NCBI GenBank assembly: GCA_031216915.1
Contig: CM062289.1
Span: forward strand, 249,917,113-249,981,112
DNA from: Pictodentalium vernedei
Lineage: Eukaryota; Mollusca; Scaphopoda; Dentaliida; Dentaliidae
Length of the DNA: 64,000 nt
Direction of reading: 5' to 3'
Shown here: piece after piece, positions 30,640 to 41,785 of the stretch
Position numbering within the stretch: the stretch's first letter is position 1
How the letters are laid out: every line of letters starts with the position of its first letter
Position numbers and translations under genes: made by a program
Notes under the pieces: generated by a model
Seen by the model: the letters and a program-made list of their open reading frames with translations, nothing else
What the model was told of the DNA's origin: nothing
The model's database searches: none

Positions 30640-31245
30640 TTAATTACGGTTTCACTACACTTTCAACAGCCATGATTATATCGTGTCGGACAGTTGTATG
30701 GGTGGCTAAAGCCTACGTACCCAGAGAGAACTACTCAGAAACGCCAAGTAACTTCGGTCTATCCAACATACTAATCCAAAACGTAGGGGTTAACCCTTTA
30801 CCCAACGTAACCTTTACCCAACGTAACGACAAAAACCGACCAGCGCTATTCGCGAAAATCGCCTTTAATTTTCTTTATTTTTTCATTTCTTGTCTCAAAA
30901 GCATGGATTGTGACCCCTCACTGGAACGTGCACGCCATGTTCGTTCCAATGAGGGGTCATAAGCCATGTTTTTGAAGCAAAAAGTGAAAAAAATGTTATT
31001 CAAGAATTTTGTTTGCAAGTGTCGTCTGCCTTTCGTGTAAGGTAAAGAGTTAACAACGGATGGAGGCAAGTGTACCAGCGTTGTGCCTTACGCCTTACAC
31101 AGTGTTACCGTGCTCCAACATGAACAATTGGGCTGAAGTGTCTTGTCCATGAACACAACGTAAATGACACGGGTCAGGTTTGGACCGTCTACCTTTCGAT
31201 CTCAAGCCCAATGCTCAAACCAATGCTCCACCGCGCTCCCTACGC
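30640..31245 (-). repeat. SINE split by a TTAA MITE
   Basis: Minus-strand SINE in two parts. 30640-30789 holds the 3' part (TTTCACTACACTTTCAACAG, ATATCGTGTCGGACAG, CCAGAGAGAACTACTCAG). 31054-31245 holds the head (CTTACACAGTGTTACCGTGC, GAAGTGTCTTGTCCATG, CAAACCAATGCTCCACCGCG). The MITE at 30794-31049 separates them at a TTAA. Confidence 0.85.
30794..31049 (-). mobile_element. TTAA palindromic MITE family A, inside a SINE
   Basis: TTAA at 30790-30793 and 31050-31053. The left end is partly doubled: CCTTTACCCAACGTAA occurs twice in a row. Then CGACCAGCGCTATTCG, inner arms GTGACCCCTCACTGGAACG / TCGTTCCAATGAGGGGTCAT, and the right end GTGTCGTCTGCC...GGTAAAGAG. The inner arms carry several mismatches, more than the copies at 9283 and 11240. 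Confidence 0.9.
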
Positions 31246-31834
31246 CTCTACCACACGGAAGGTTTCATAGCACCGTATTTCTTCTGTATGTTTCAGGAGA
31301 AATAATCTCACTGTCCCTTTGAATGGGCTTTTGGAAAGAACACGATAAGGACCAATTTGTAATCTTCGTATTCCCCTAGCGGAAAAAGAATGAATTGATC
31401 TTATTATCTCTGATCGATGATCAATCGTAACAAATTGTTTCTAATCAATCTTAACTCTCTCGGGGCAACGCTATTCTTCAATGCGATCGTAATTAACTAT
31501 TGTGGTCAATACTGTTATATGCCAATCGTGAACAAGCATCCATCATAACGGATATGGTACAGTAAGGTCATACAGCAGTAAACGATACTTTTCCATGCGA
31601 TAAATTGGCATTTTGTCCAATTGTCCTTACAAATGAGGGAAGTTGGAGTAAGCAGTTCTCCCAAGAATAATACGCGAAGAGTGGATTTCCACCTAAAGAT
31701 ATATGAACATTCTATTTTGCTTGTTCTTATTTTCGGTAAAGATCCTGGAAGATGCATGAATGGGAAATATTCCACCGTTGTGGTAACTATGAATATAACC
31801 CTCCCACCACCACCACAATGTAAGCTATCCTAGG
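31246..31834. other. No recognisable feature
   Basis: Unique-looking sequence with a CCACCACCACCAC stretch at about 31803-31816. Confidence 0.4.
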
Positions 31835-31952
31835 GCAACATCCAAGGTACATAGAAATTTAATACTTGGATTTCGGTTCTAAACCCTGAGTTGATGCGGA
31901 AGTCTTAAAATCGACATTCAGGAATTAAGTCTCCGTGTACCTTGGATGTTGC
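31835..31952. repeat. Inverted repeat, 118 bp
   Basis: GCAACATCCAAGGTACA faces TGTACCTTGGATGTTGC exactly. AAATTTAATACTTGG and the middle pair poorly. Confidence 0.75.
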
Positions 31953-32093
31953 ACCTGGTAACGGCTTTGCCAGTCTCCTATCATAGAAATAATACCGTGA
32001 TGTATGTGTGTTTAACACGCTGCCGAAAGCGACTATTGACACCAACTTTATGATGATTATCTGTATGTTCTGATATGCGCAGCTCAAACCGAC

Positions 32094-32150
32094 CATCTGA
32101 TTAATTATTGGAAAGGGCTCAGAGAGCCCTTTCCAACAATTAATCAGATG
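32094..32150. repeat. 57-bp palindrome
   Basis: CATCTGATTAATTATTGGAA with AGGGCTC, centre AGA, then GAGCCCT and TTCCAACAATTAATCAGATG. One mismatch seen. Confidence 0.85.
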
Positions 32151-32617
32151 ATAGAGTTTCAAGTATGTCATAAATCTTATTAAACTTCCTCGCATACAGG
32201 CGTGCGAAGAGGTCCTCCATATATGGATGAAGTGAGCGTGGCAGTAAAAGGGTTAATGCGGTAACAAGGTTTGAAGGTTAACTCCAGGCGAATTTTAACA
32301 TCTGGATGTGATGATTGCGACAAACGGCAAAACAAACAGCGCGAGCCCTTATCACCTGTGTATTTTAATTAATTAGCCGACGTCATTGCTATTTGTTCCG
32401 GCTACCTTCGCCGACAAGAATACGCTTTTCAAACTGATAAAGGGGACAGTAATTTATCTTCCCCAAGTAATTAAGAAGGTGAACGCAAGTCATCCAGTTA
32501 ATGTGTTTAATCACCTGGTTGTCTCAATACAATGCATGTTACACAAAGTTTTAGCAGAAATTATATTTAGGAAGTTTTTATTTGTTTATTATCTCTAATG
32601 TAGGTTTGTTTGTTTTT
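32151..32617. other. No recognisable feature
   Basis: No motif, repeat or element end recognised. Confidence 0.4.
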
Positions 32618-32850
32618 ATTTTATTGTGGTTTGACGACACGTTCAACAGTCATGATTGTATCGAATCGGTCTGGTTTTACGGGTGGCAAAATGGAGTTCC
32701 GGGAGGAAAACACCGAGCAACGGCGAATAACTACTGTCCGAACACTCGAACTTATTGTCCCTGTACAAACATGGATGCCATTGATTGAAGGGAAGTGTGT
32801 CATCGACCTGCGGTACACTGTAGTACACAGCACCACCATGCTCCCATTTG
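32618..32850 (-). repeat. SINE, diverged 3' part
   Basis: GTGGTTTGACGACACGTTCA, TTTTACGGGTGGCAAAATGG, GGAAAACACCGAGCAACGGC, TGTAGTACACAGCACCACC in minus-strand family order. Confidence 0.8.
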
Positions 32851-33460
32851 ACAGTAAACTACATCACATTAGGGCGGTTCGGGTTTTGAATAGCTGGTAA
32901 TGATGCCAGTGCTTCGTTCACCGAAGTGAAAAAAAGAAACTCGTCGGACGTACCCACTGATTTCTACACAAATGGGTTGCAGATACGTCACCGAGAAACG
33001 TCGCAACACAGTCTGCCCCACCCAACATCCTTCAATATGGCTTCAGATATGTCAACGTGTTAACTCCTCTCATCGGTAACGTTTGATGACGTGAAATTGT
33101 AATTCATCAGTTAAATTCGACCTCGTTGTTCTTTCTGAACCCGAAATTGATTGGCTGAGAGCCGGTCGTCTCCGTGCTCTAATCTCTGGTAAATTAGCCC
33201 TTACCGTGCTCTGCTTGCTGGAAGTGAGTCATTTAGAACACGTCTGTATCCACGCTACGCGAGAGCAACGGCGCTAAACCGCCCCGGAGTTGTTTTCTTT
33301 GGCAACGGTTGTCAGCGTTCGTGTTTTGAAGTTCACCTTGTAAATTCGATCATGGCAAATAGACCGAGATCGCAAATGCATTTTTTCAATGTTTTCTTCC
33401 AATAAAACGGTTTGGGTAATTTTTTCACTTCTAACTATGACAGGAATTACATTGAAGTTA
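32851..33460. other. No recognisable feature
   Basis: Unique-looking sequence, more GC-rich around 33120-33320, with no coding motif. Confidence 0.4.
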
Positions 33461-33562
33461 AACGTCTCTTGATTTGTTAGACATTCCGGAATTTAACTAT
33501 GGAAACCCCTTCGGTGCTCGTTAACAGTCAAATTCCCGAATGTCTATCTCATCGAGAGACGT
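33461..33562. repeat. 102-bp imperfect palindrome with TTC apex
   Basis: AACGTCTCTTGAT faces ATCGAGAGACGT. TAGACATTCCGGAATTTAAC faces TCAAATTCCCGAATGTCTA. The apex is CCCC-TTC-GGTG. Confidence 0.75.
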
Positions 33563-33789
33563 ATATCTCCTGAGTATAGTCACAACATAACATCTGTCAC
33601 ATCAGCAAACATCAAACGAAAGCCTTGCATGAAAATTAGTAAGACGGTATAAACTTTCCAGTTTTATCACTTCTATTTTATTAATAGAAACTAAAATATG
33701 TTGTAAATATTCAGTTTGTATTGCGGTGAAAAAATGTATACATCAGGAATATATTCATTTTTGACAGAAATAAAACATATATTCTTTAA

Positions 33790-34022
33790 CCCTTTACCAA
33801 ACACGAAAAACAGACGACACTTGCAAAATTCTTGAATAACTATTTTTTTCATTTTTTGTCTCAAAAACATAGGTTATGACCCCTCATTGGAACGAGCTCG
33901 TCGAGTTCGTTCCAGTGAGGGGTCATAACCTATGTTTTTGAGACAAGAAATGAAAAAAGTATTTGATTGGCGATTTTTGTGTATAGCGCTGGCCGGTTTT
34001 GGCCGTTACATTGGGTAAAGGG
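33790..34022 (+). mobile_element. TTAA palindromic MITE family A
   Basis: TTAA at 33786-33789; the right flank is TTGA, one base changed. CCCTTTACCAAACACGAAAA, GCAGACGACACTTGCAAAA... then inner arms GGTTATGACCCCTCATTGG / CCAGTGAGGGGTCATAACC around GAGCTCGTCGAGTTC. Right end GCCGTTACATTGGGTAAAGGG. Confidence 0.9.
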
Positions 34023-34236
34023 TTGAAAAGCGATCGTCGACTGCGAGGCGTGGGAAAATTGAAAACCTTCGAGAAAATATTTGTGTTGAGATTTGTCTAT
34101 TTTTAGCACCCCCCTCCCCACCCCCAACCCACATAAGATGACGGCATGTGGGACTTTATTGTATGTGACCAATGGAAATTCCAGCAATGTTGTTGTATAT
34201 CGATCAGTGTACAGTACGTGGAAAGTGTATTATCAC

Positions 34237-34442
34237 TAAATCACCCGCAGAGTGGAGATTCTACCCAGCAATAATAGCAGATTTGTTGCAAGGCATAATA
34301 AGCACAAACAAAGTTTCAGCCAATGGACCTCCGGGTTAAACCCGGAGGTCCATTGGCTGAAACATTGCTCATATTTGTTGTCGATATGTACAAAATTTGA
34401 AAGTTATAGTTTGGGTGATAACTCCACTGCGCGGGTGATTTA
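34237..34442. mobile_element. Palindromic MITE family H, 206 bp
   Basis: TAAATCACCCGCAGAGTGGAG and CTCCACTGCGCGGGTGATTTA ends, and a perfect inner hairpin GTTTCAGCCAATGGACCTCC / GGAGGTCCATTGGCTGAAAC around GGGTTAAACCC. The TA at each end may be a target duplication (Tc1/mariner-like), which I cannot prove from one copy. Confidence 0.75.
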
Positions 34443-35292
34443 GTTACGATCCACTCTCCAGGTACTGTATGTCCCACCCCCACCCCATTTATTCTTCAGT
34501 AATAAACCAATCTCACAATTCTTGTAACAGACTGAGAGAAGCTAGGAATTTGTTCCATCGATCCGCGTTTCGTAACATTTGTCTCAATCCTTCACTTTTA
34601 TCATCCGTCGTGCTGAAAAATGTAAACTAATTTGAAGACGTCAAGAAATAATCTAAGAACGCAAGTGAACATTCTCAGCGAACATCTCCGCCGACATGAA
34701 TGTCAATAAATGTCGACACGATAGCCCTTCTTTCATCAGCTGGTGATTTGAAAGTTATCTCGTTAATGAAACCTGACGCGTGAAGATTAATATCATATGG
34801 ATTTTGTTGTAATCCTATTTAGCATTCCCGCATCCATCTTGGTAATACATGATTTATACCAATTGTATTGTTAAATAAGACTTGGCATCACCTCAGTTTT
34901 AGCCAGAATTTTACGCACATGGATTAGAGCAGATTACTGAGTACTGTACCCCCACCCGCCCCACTCCCGACACAACACACACTCTCCACACGCAACTAAA
35001 ATTACGCGAAGATTTTCGTTCCATTAAAAAAGATACCAAACCGAGGCCATATCTGTGTCTGTATCTGGATAAAGGATGAAATATAATAGTTCTCATGTTG
35101 CATGTTTGTGGACAAGAAGTCGTGCAAAGAGTTTAATGACATGTTGTTGTCCACCCAACCGTATACAATTTTGCTACGGATTTCAAAATAGCACGTGCTA
35201 CCCGAGACTGTCAAATTGAGTGGGTCAATGGCGATTTCCTTTGTGTTATGCTGTGCTAGAGACCCTGGGTTATTGAGAAACCACGCTAGTTT
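34443..35292. other. No recognisable feature
   Basis: Contains two C-rich stretches (34472-34486 and 34948-34978). No element ends matched to the Tc1 relic that follows. Confidence 0.4.
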
Positions 35293-36327
35293 TTGTCTTC
35301 CGACATTTTAAAAATAACCGAAAATCAGAGGTTGCGTGTCATTGGTATGCATGAGGTTGGGATACCTCCAGATGAGCTCGCTGCTGAATTCGGAGTCACT
35401 GTGGCTACTATGTACCGTCTCATTGGACGGGATAGAACCACTTCATCTATCGCCGACCGACCGCATTCAGGTCGACCATGAGTTACGATCCCTGCACAAG
35501 ACCGACACATCAGGACGTCTCACTTGCGGGATCGCTTCCTTGCGGCGACGAGGACAACAGCAATTATTCCTGGTAGAACTAACAATAGAATAAGTGTCCG
35601 CAACAGACTCGCTGAACACGGCATTCGAAGTAGGCGTCCATACCACCGACTAATCCTTACCCAACGGCATCGTAGCGTCAGAATGGAATGGTTACGTCAG
35701 CGTGTTCGCTGGACTCCGCAACGTTTGAGCACAGTACTTTTTAGTGATGAATCACGATTTTGTCCACGGCGCGCTGATGGTAGGGCAAGAGTGTATCGCC
35801 GACGAGGAGAACGGTTTTCTGACGCTTGCGTGCTGGATTGCGACCGTGTAATGGTTTGGGCTGTAATTTCCTTACACCATCGAACGCAGTTGATCTTCAA
35901 CGATGGTAATCTGAATGGACAGCGATATAGGGACGAAATTCTTAACTCTGTTGTTGTCCTGTTCCGTTGTTCAATGCTAACTTCGGATTGCAGTTTTTCC
36001 AGCAAGGCAATGCCCGATGAGACTTGGCGCGTATCTGTCGTGACTTTCTTGAGGAGCAGAGCATCGAACGTCTTTCCTGCCCCCCCCCCCCCCCACACAC
36101 ACACACATACACACACTTTGGCCAGATTTGTTGCCAATCGATCAACTTTGGGATCACGTGAACAGTCGGGTCCGACTTCATGATCTAAAGAGGTTAGGCG
36201 ATTTACGTAATGGTCTAAGGCAAGAGTGGAACGCAATACCACGGGGTGACATCCAGAGACTTAACAGGTCTATGAACCGTCGATGTCTTGCCATCCAAGA
36301 TGCAACCGGTGGACATATACGCTAGTG
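35293..36327 (+). pseudogene. Tc1-like transposase relic (copy 2)
   Basis: Remains in order: an N-terminal helix-turn-helix (PPDELAAEFGVTVATMYRLI), HSGRP at the domain link, WTPQRLSTVLFSDESRF with the first catalytic Asp at about 35745, RVYRRRGERFSDACV, VMVWAVIS, FFQQGNAR at about 35993, and, after the break, LLPIDQLWDHVNSRV and NAIPRGDIQRLNRSMNRRC to the stop at 36327. The segment expected to hold WPxxSPDL is replaced by 15 C followed by a CA repeat (36080-36117). A stop lies after HSGRP and the frame changes several times. It is a different Tc1 lineage from copies 1 and 3. Terminal repeats were not found. Confidence 0.85.
36080..36117 (+). repeat. Poly-C plus (CA)n microsatellite inside a transposase relic
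   Basis: 15 C then ACACACACACACACATACAC. It replaces coding sequence between the second and third catalytic regions. Confidence 0.95.
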
Positions 36328-36604
36328 ACTGCATGTATGAGCTTTTTATTTCACCCCGTGTCTGCATTGCGACGTCCTGTTGTGACACTGGCAACAGTAA
36401 GAGCATGAAATTATGCAAATTCATACAGCTAGACTCGAAATATGAATTGACAATGATTTGTTTGGGATTAAAGTCGATAATATTAAAAAAGTTGCTCCTC
36501 AAAGTTTATTATACTTTTTTTTGACTCAGCAGATATTCTTCTTCTACGTGTTTTCAGCCTATAACGTTTCTTGGGAAGAATGAGATTTAAACGGGTCAGT
36601 TTGA

Positions 36605-36848
36605 CCCTTTACCTAACTTGAAAAGCAGACGACGCTTGCAAACCAAATTTTCAAATAACTATTTCCCTTTCATTTTTGCGTCAAAAACATAGTTTATGAC
36701 CCTTCATTGGAACGAGCTCAACGAGCTCGTTCCAAAGAGAGGCCATAAGCTTTATGTTTGAGACAAAAAATGAAAAAAAATAAAGAAAATTGAATGGTGA
36801 TTTTTATAAATAGCGCTGGCCGGTTTTACCGTTACGTTTGATAAATGG
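36605..36848 (+). mobile_element. TTAA palindromic MITE family A, diverged
   Basis: Left flank TTGA (changed TTAA), right TTAA at 36849-36852. CCCTTTACCTAACTTG, GCAGACGACGCTTGC, inner arms GTTTATGACCCTTCATTGG / CCAAAGAGAGGCCATAAGC around GAGCTCAACGAGCTC, right GCGCTGGCCGGTTTTACCG. Confidence 0.9.
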
Positions 36849-37004
36849 TTAAACTGGTATAGTGGAAACCACTTGCCGTTTATAGTTAACAACAATAACT
36901 ATTTTCCTATTCTTATTAGCGTGTTTTATATGTCAAACATCAACAGAATGGCTTATGCTTTTAAAAAAGGTTGGTGTAATACAACTCATTTGCCCAAATA
37001 GGTC

Positions 37005-37330
37005 CGCTAGGCCTATTATGTCCGCAAACAGATTACATACGCAAACGCGATCCGAGCGTGTCTGCAGGCGGATCAGCGGACATAATCTGCTTGCGTTTTA
37101 TAGACCTAATCGATTTGCAGATATAATCGACGTGCGTTTTTCAGACTTAATCGGTTTGTGGATATACTCGACGTGCGTTTTGCGGACGTAATCGGCCCAA
37201 TGTTTGCGGACACAATCGGCATTGTTTACGGATATAATCGATGTGCGTTTTGCAGACTTAATCGGTTTGTGGACATAATCGACGTGCGTTTTCGCGGACG
37301 TAATCGGCCCAATGTTTGCGGACATAATTT
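37005..37330 (+). repeat. Minisatellite of GGACATAATCGG...GTGCGTTTTG words
   Basis: About fourteen imperfect units of about 23 bp built on CGGACATAATCG(G/A) and TTGTGGATATAATCGACGTG. Higher-order blocks are visible: GCGGACGTAATCGGCCCAAT followed by GTTTGCGGACA appears at 37183 and again at 37296, about 113 bp apart. It is purine/pyrimidine mixed and CG-rich against the AT-rich background. Confidence 0.75.
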
Positions 37331-37486
37331 TCATTATCAGCTTGCATACAAAATCCGTCGTTCGGACATATTTTGTCGAAACACACTACCCCGAATAATA
37401 AAAAACACTCATCTGGTATGATAAAATAATGTTATCCTTTTCTGTTATTAACTACCCGGTTTGTTACAAACATAATTTGAACTGTG

Positions 37487-37575
37487 ATAGGGCCCTGCGA
37501 AGCATCGAGATTCGATTCGGTTTCGAAACTAAAGTTGGTACTCGGCTCGATTCAAAATCGGCTGCTTAATTCATG
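37487..37575 (+). mobile_element. hAT-like terminal fragment
   Basis: ATAGGGCCCTGCGAAGCATC, GAGATTCGATTCGGTTTCGA. Same end as at 21838, better preserved. Only one end is present. Confidence 0.45.
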
Positions 37576-38880
37576 TTCTGTCGAATCTTCTTCACATGAA
37601 TATGGTTTGGTTTTAGTCCTCTTCGTCGTCCCACAAAACGTGTAGTTCAGATGGAAATTGTACATAAGTTGAAAAAAAATATTGAGTGCACTCCACTGAC
37701 ATTAACATAAATAACATCTGAAATCATTCCACAAACCATGCTAATTCCAGTATCACTTGTCCCTACCACTGGTAAATTCAAATTTAAAGATTAGAAGCAA
37801 CCCCGAGAGGGTTATATTCCGATTATGATTTTGACGAAGGCATCCCGCGATGATGTAGTTGGATTATTGTATCAACAAGGAACTGAGCCATCACAGGCGG
37901 AACAAATCACGTTTATGGCATCCCCATCCCTCATCGATAATCTTCAAGACGCCTCTAATTCGAAGTAAAGTTGTAGAATTAAATTATTACTGATCTCCGC
38001 AGCCGATTTATTTCTCAGTGTGTCGTCTGTTTGTTCATTACCATTTTTTTCTTCACGCAAACATTTATGAATACCAGGTTGAAAGGTTAATACTTGTGAA
38101 AGAGATTGTCACTAAAACACCAATGAGTTTCAACCCTATAATTGTGTGACTATAGCACCCCTTTTTCGAGATGAGTCGAAGAGTCGTACGAACAATTACT
38201 CGCAGAAACAGCCGCTCTGTTTGTTTTCTAGCCTATGTGACGAAATCGACAGCCTAGTTCATCGGTATCCCACTTACAGCGCCCTTGTCTTTCGACTGTC
38301 TGGACATTCGCACCCCTATTTCCGAGATCAGTCAAAGAGCAGTGAAGCTTATGGTATTTCGAGTATATTGCTCGCATAAATACATACCTTTTTCTAGTTC
38401 TCAGCTACAGTCGTAGCCCGCCACACGATGGTAGTGGTACAAACCGGTACCGATACTAGTATCGACCAGTCGGCGCACTCAAAGGAAGGCATTGCATAGT
38501 ACATGCATAAGGCAAATGATATTAACAGGAGGAACAGACGAGCACCCGAACCGTATGAGACGATAGATCTCCTCACTCTAGTGAAAGGAGTCGATCATAG
38601 GACAGCTAGCCAATAGTAGTGATAGACACCAAAAGACGTATAGACGTACAATAGTAGTAGCGGAAGAGCAGATCACCAACACATAGCGTGGTGTAAACCA
38701 TTAGAAGTAATTGGAGACTACAACACTGAGTGACACAGTAGAAACGAAAGCCAATCACAGTACATAGAGTGGTAACTATGATACTGACCAGTATCAGTAG
38801 TGGGAGACTATGGCACTGGACGAGGATAGTGGTACTGAAAGCCGCTCAGAAGGCAGGTAATGGTAATTACTAAACATTGG
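37576..38880. other. No recognised element; two weak internal duplications
   Basis: GCACCCCTTTTTCGAGATGAG (38155) and GCACCCCTATTTCCGAGATCAG (38309) with following AGTCGAAGAG/AGTCAAAGAG suggest an old duplication about 154 bp apart. At 38600-38860 the sequence is rich in TAGTAGTGG and GAGACTA words. A short GATACTAGTATC palindrome lies at 38451. Confidence 0.4.
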
Positions 38881-39774
38881 CCTCCCTTGGTTTCCAAATT
38901 TTGAATGTTAACATTTTCTGAATGTGTTGTGCAAACATCCCACATGTGCAACACACAAGCATCTGTGGGACAATTGTAGGAGCCTCCTGAGCTCTGGTGT
39001 CAAACAGGGGACTTTGTTTGGATTACTAAGTGCTAAAGTGAATGCAGAAGTCTGGCAAGGCCTACTAATACTTGGTCGAAGCAATCATTGTGACAGAGAA
39101 ATCCAGGCATTGTTGAGAGATAAAATGCTGGTTAATTCAGAATAGGGTCATGAATAGAGCAAAAAGGCAAAGGAGGTTCTGTGTGTCCATTAGAAGATTT
39201 AGAAGTAGCTGGAAACGAACTCTTTCGGAGAGAATCCGTGAGAAATAAACAGCCGTCGGGGAAGTTGTCGGTGGTGGAGAATTTTAGTCGTCTGTCGATT
39301 CTGTTTCGGTAAGTTGACTACTCCTTTTTAAAGGTGCATAGGTCGGATAGCAATGTGCGCTACTCATACCAGTGGAGTGCCAGTCAACATAGCTGTTGTA
39401 TCGGCCCCGCCTCGGTATTTTTAGGCGTTATCAGGTCGTTTTCGGTAATTCAGAGTACTCCAGTTGAATAGAACACAACCTCAGAACACACACCATAATG
39501 CTGTTAAAATGGGTACAGACGTATCGTAACCACGCCCCGTGCCATAAAAGAAAGATATCAGCCTCCAATAAACAAACTGGACGATGGAAAGAATTGTTAC
39601 GATATGAATATTGTAAAATCCCATTCTATCTAAGATCTTAAAGCAACAAAATACCCTCCCATGTCTGAACTACCATATCCGACACATGCTGAAACGGAAA
39701 CAAAGACTACGCACACAAACATTAAAAGCAAAAACAAAAAACCTGAGAACTGCAGACATTTCCTAAAAAAAATC
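38881..39774. other. Unassigned sequence with one longer frame
   Basis: Frame 38924-39145 (plus) has CKHPTCATHKHLWDNC and EVWQGLLILGRSNH. I do not recognise the family. It could be a decayed element. The remainder shows nothing. Confidence 0.3.
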
Positions 39775-39798
39775 AAAAAAAAAAAAAAAAAAAAAAAA
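39775..39798 (+). repeat. Poly-A run
   Basis: 24 consecutive A. No retrocopy is evident immediately upstream on the plus strand. Confidence 0.95.
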
Positions 39799-39989
39799 TT
39801 CGTTGAGCGGAATGTGACCACGTCAGTAAGATCGTTCAGGGGGTACCGGATAGCAACAACACAAAGACCTTCTGACGATTCGTGAAGTTGAAAACACAAG
39901 ATAGCTTGGGCGTCTCTCTATTAAAATATCAAGGACAGCTCATAAACGCCGACAAGGCCTAAGATCAATTTCTGATAAGACAATTCCAA

Positions 39990-41573
39990 CCATTATTTAT
40001 CAGTGGAAACAGTCAATATTATGCCACATGTAGATACACGAGCAACAGACACGATCGGACCGTTAAAAATAACAAAAAAATGGCGCAACAAACCACTGAA
40101 GAAGATCATCCCATCAAAGGCAATCGAACGAAATAACATACTCAACGTGATATTAACCCTTTACCCAACGAATAACCCGCATCCGCCCGCGTAATATGCA
40201 AATTCAGCAGTTGAAAAAATATTATTTTTTCAAAAAATTTCAACAAAACCATATCATGTGACCCCTCGTTGGAACGAGGGGTCACATGATATGGTTTTGT
40301 TGAAAATTTTTGAAAAATTAAAAAAAAAATGATATTTAAAATAATAAATTTTGATATCGTCTGCGTTGGGAAAAGAGTTAAACAAGTGTATTTCTAGTAT
40401 AGCTCAAGGCCTCTGCAACATCTTCCAGAAATCAATCGACTCTGGAGTACTTCCATTAGACTGGCTAAAACTTCCATTTGACCGGTAACGGCAAACATAC
40501 CACGTGCTTTCGAAAAAGGAGATAGGCACCTTGCAGAGAACTATTGACCTATATCTCTAAATTCAGTGCATGCAAATTACCAGAACATATAATATTCCGC
40601 CATCAGCAACAACACCCTGAAGAGAATAACATCATCACAAATTTAAACCATAACCTGCGAGTGGGGTATTAATGCGAAAACCGGGTACTCACAACAGCCA
40701 ATGACCACAAAAGATCTTCGACTACAATAAATACGTCGATGTTGCTAGTTTTGACTTTTCAAAGGCATTCGACCGACATCGTACAACATGAAATGACTTC
40801 TCCATAAAATATACCAGTATGATATATGGACCAATACACATCTGACCGACAAACATTCTAAGCAAACGCACCATGGAGGTTGTCACGGAGGGCAAGGTAT
40901 TCGATGAGGCCACAGTGACTCCGAAGTACCACAGTGCACCGTCTCTAGCCCTATATTCTTCCTGTCTCAAATAAACGACCTGTCAAACTGCGTGAGATCA
41001 CATATACGCCTATTTTCAGATATGTTCCTGTTATTCAGACAAATAGACACCCATAAATACCAGATCGTTCTCCAAGAATATACCTGGAAACCTGGGTATC
41101 AACTTGGAGTATGAGGTTCAAGGCAATAAAATGCTACATTCGGACCATAAAAAACAAACTGAACCACTAATATAGCCTAAACAGCACAATACTACAGCAT
41201 GTATCCAACAACTCATAGATGGGATTACAATTTTCGGAAGACATGAACTGGTGAGTTCACATCAGTAACATCACAAAGAAAACCAATTTCACCCCAGGCT
41301 TCTTGGGACGTAACTTTAGAAATTGTCCTTCGACTTTTAAACGCGGTGCCTATCTGTCCCTAGTTACATACGGTGATGTGATCTGGGATTCATACCAAAT
41401 TCACATCGACAAAATGGAGCGCATTCAAAATAACGCAACTCGCTTCATAACACTAGATGACAAATCAAGAGATAAAGCATGTGCCACCAGAATGTTTTTT
41501 GACTTTTTTTTTGACCGTTTCTGTAAAATAAATAAAATACGTCGGAAAATAACTGTTGAGGCTTTCTAAATAA
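39990..41573 (+). pseudogene. LINE reverse transcriptase, decayed, split by a TTAA MITE
   Basis: Part before the MITE: TIGPLKITKKWRN and PSKAIERNNILNVI. After the MITE the frame continues with SSIAQGLCNIFQKSIDSG and VLPLDWLK (40420-40470). Then come DFSKAFD at 40753 (RT motif A, Asp kept), VPQCTVSSPIFFL at about 40920, FSDMFLLF at about 41013 where the catalytic YxDD pair has become SDM, FLGRNFRNCPSTFKRGAYLS at 41300 and DKMERIQNNATRFI. Several frame changes and stops lie between motifs. Endonuclease and C-terminal knuckle are not found. The pattern fits the Jockey/CR1/Rex1 group; the clade is uncertain. Confidence 0.85.
40157..40377 (+). mobile_element. TTAA palindromic MITE family B, inside a LINE
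   Basis: TTAA at 40153-40156 and 40378-40381. Left CCCTTTACCCAACGAATAAC and CCGCATCCGCCCGCGTAAT; right GATATCGTCTGCGTTGGGAA. Inner arms AAAACCATATCATGTGACCC / GGGTCACATGATATGGTTTT around CTCGTTGGAACGAG. The axis is shorter than in 59804, lacking the GAGCTC core, so a symmetrical central deletion has occurred. The LINE frame reads on across the insertion. Confidence 0.9.
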
Positions 41574-41704
41574 AATTTTGAAGTTCACCCTGATAAATTT
41601 TGTAACAGCTTTAGAAACATTGTGCACGAAAGCAGACTTGTGATTTAATAATGTTTTTCTGCCGAAAGTTCCTTTTCGATGAAAATTCTTTAGTAGAGTC
41701 GAAG
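41574..41704. other. No recognisable feature
   Basis: Short AT-rich spacer after the LINE relic. Confidence 0.4.
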
Positions 41705-41782
41705 TTTATCGCCGATTGGGGTGGGGATAAACCCCATATTTTTCAATATATGGGATTTATCCCCACCCCATTCGGCGATAAA
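41705..41782. repeat. 78-bp palindrome
   Basis: TTTATCGCCGATTGGGGTGG and GGATAAACCCCATAT face ATATGGGATTTATCC and CCACCCCATTCGGCGATAAA, with a six-base centre. Two or three mismatches. Confidence 0.85.
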
Positions 41783-41785
41783 ACA

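Noticed and set aside
35697-36242. Minus-strand 181-residue protein
   Set aside because: Antisense shadow of the Tc1 transposase relic, crossing the poly-C/(CA)n tract.
38924-39145. LINE reverse transcriptase block (SGVKQGTLFG)
   Set aside because: The resemblance to the LINE G-rich motif is only a few residues; neighbouring motifs A and C are missing.
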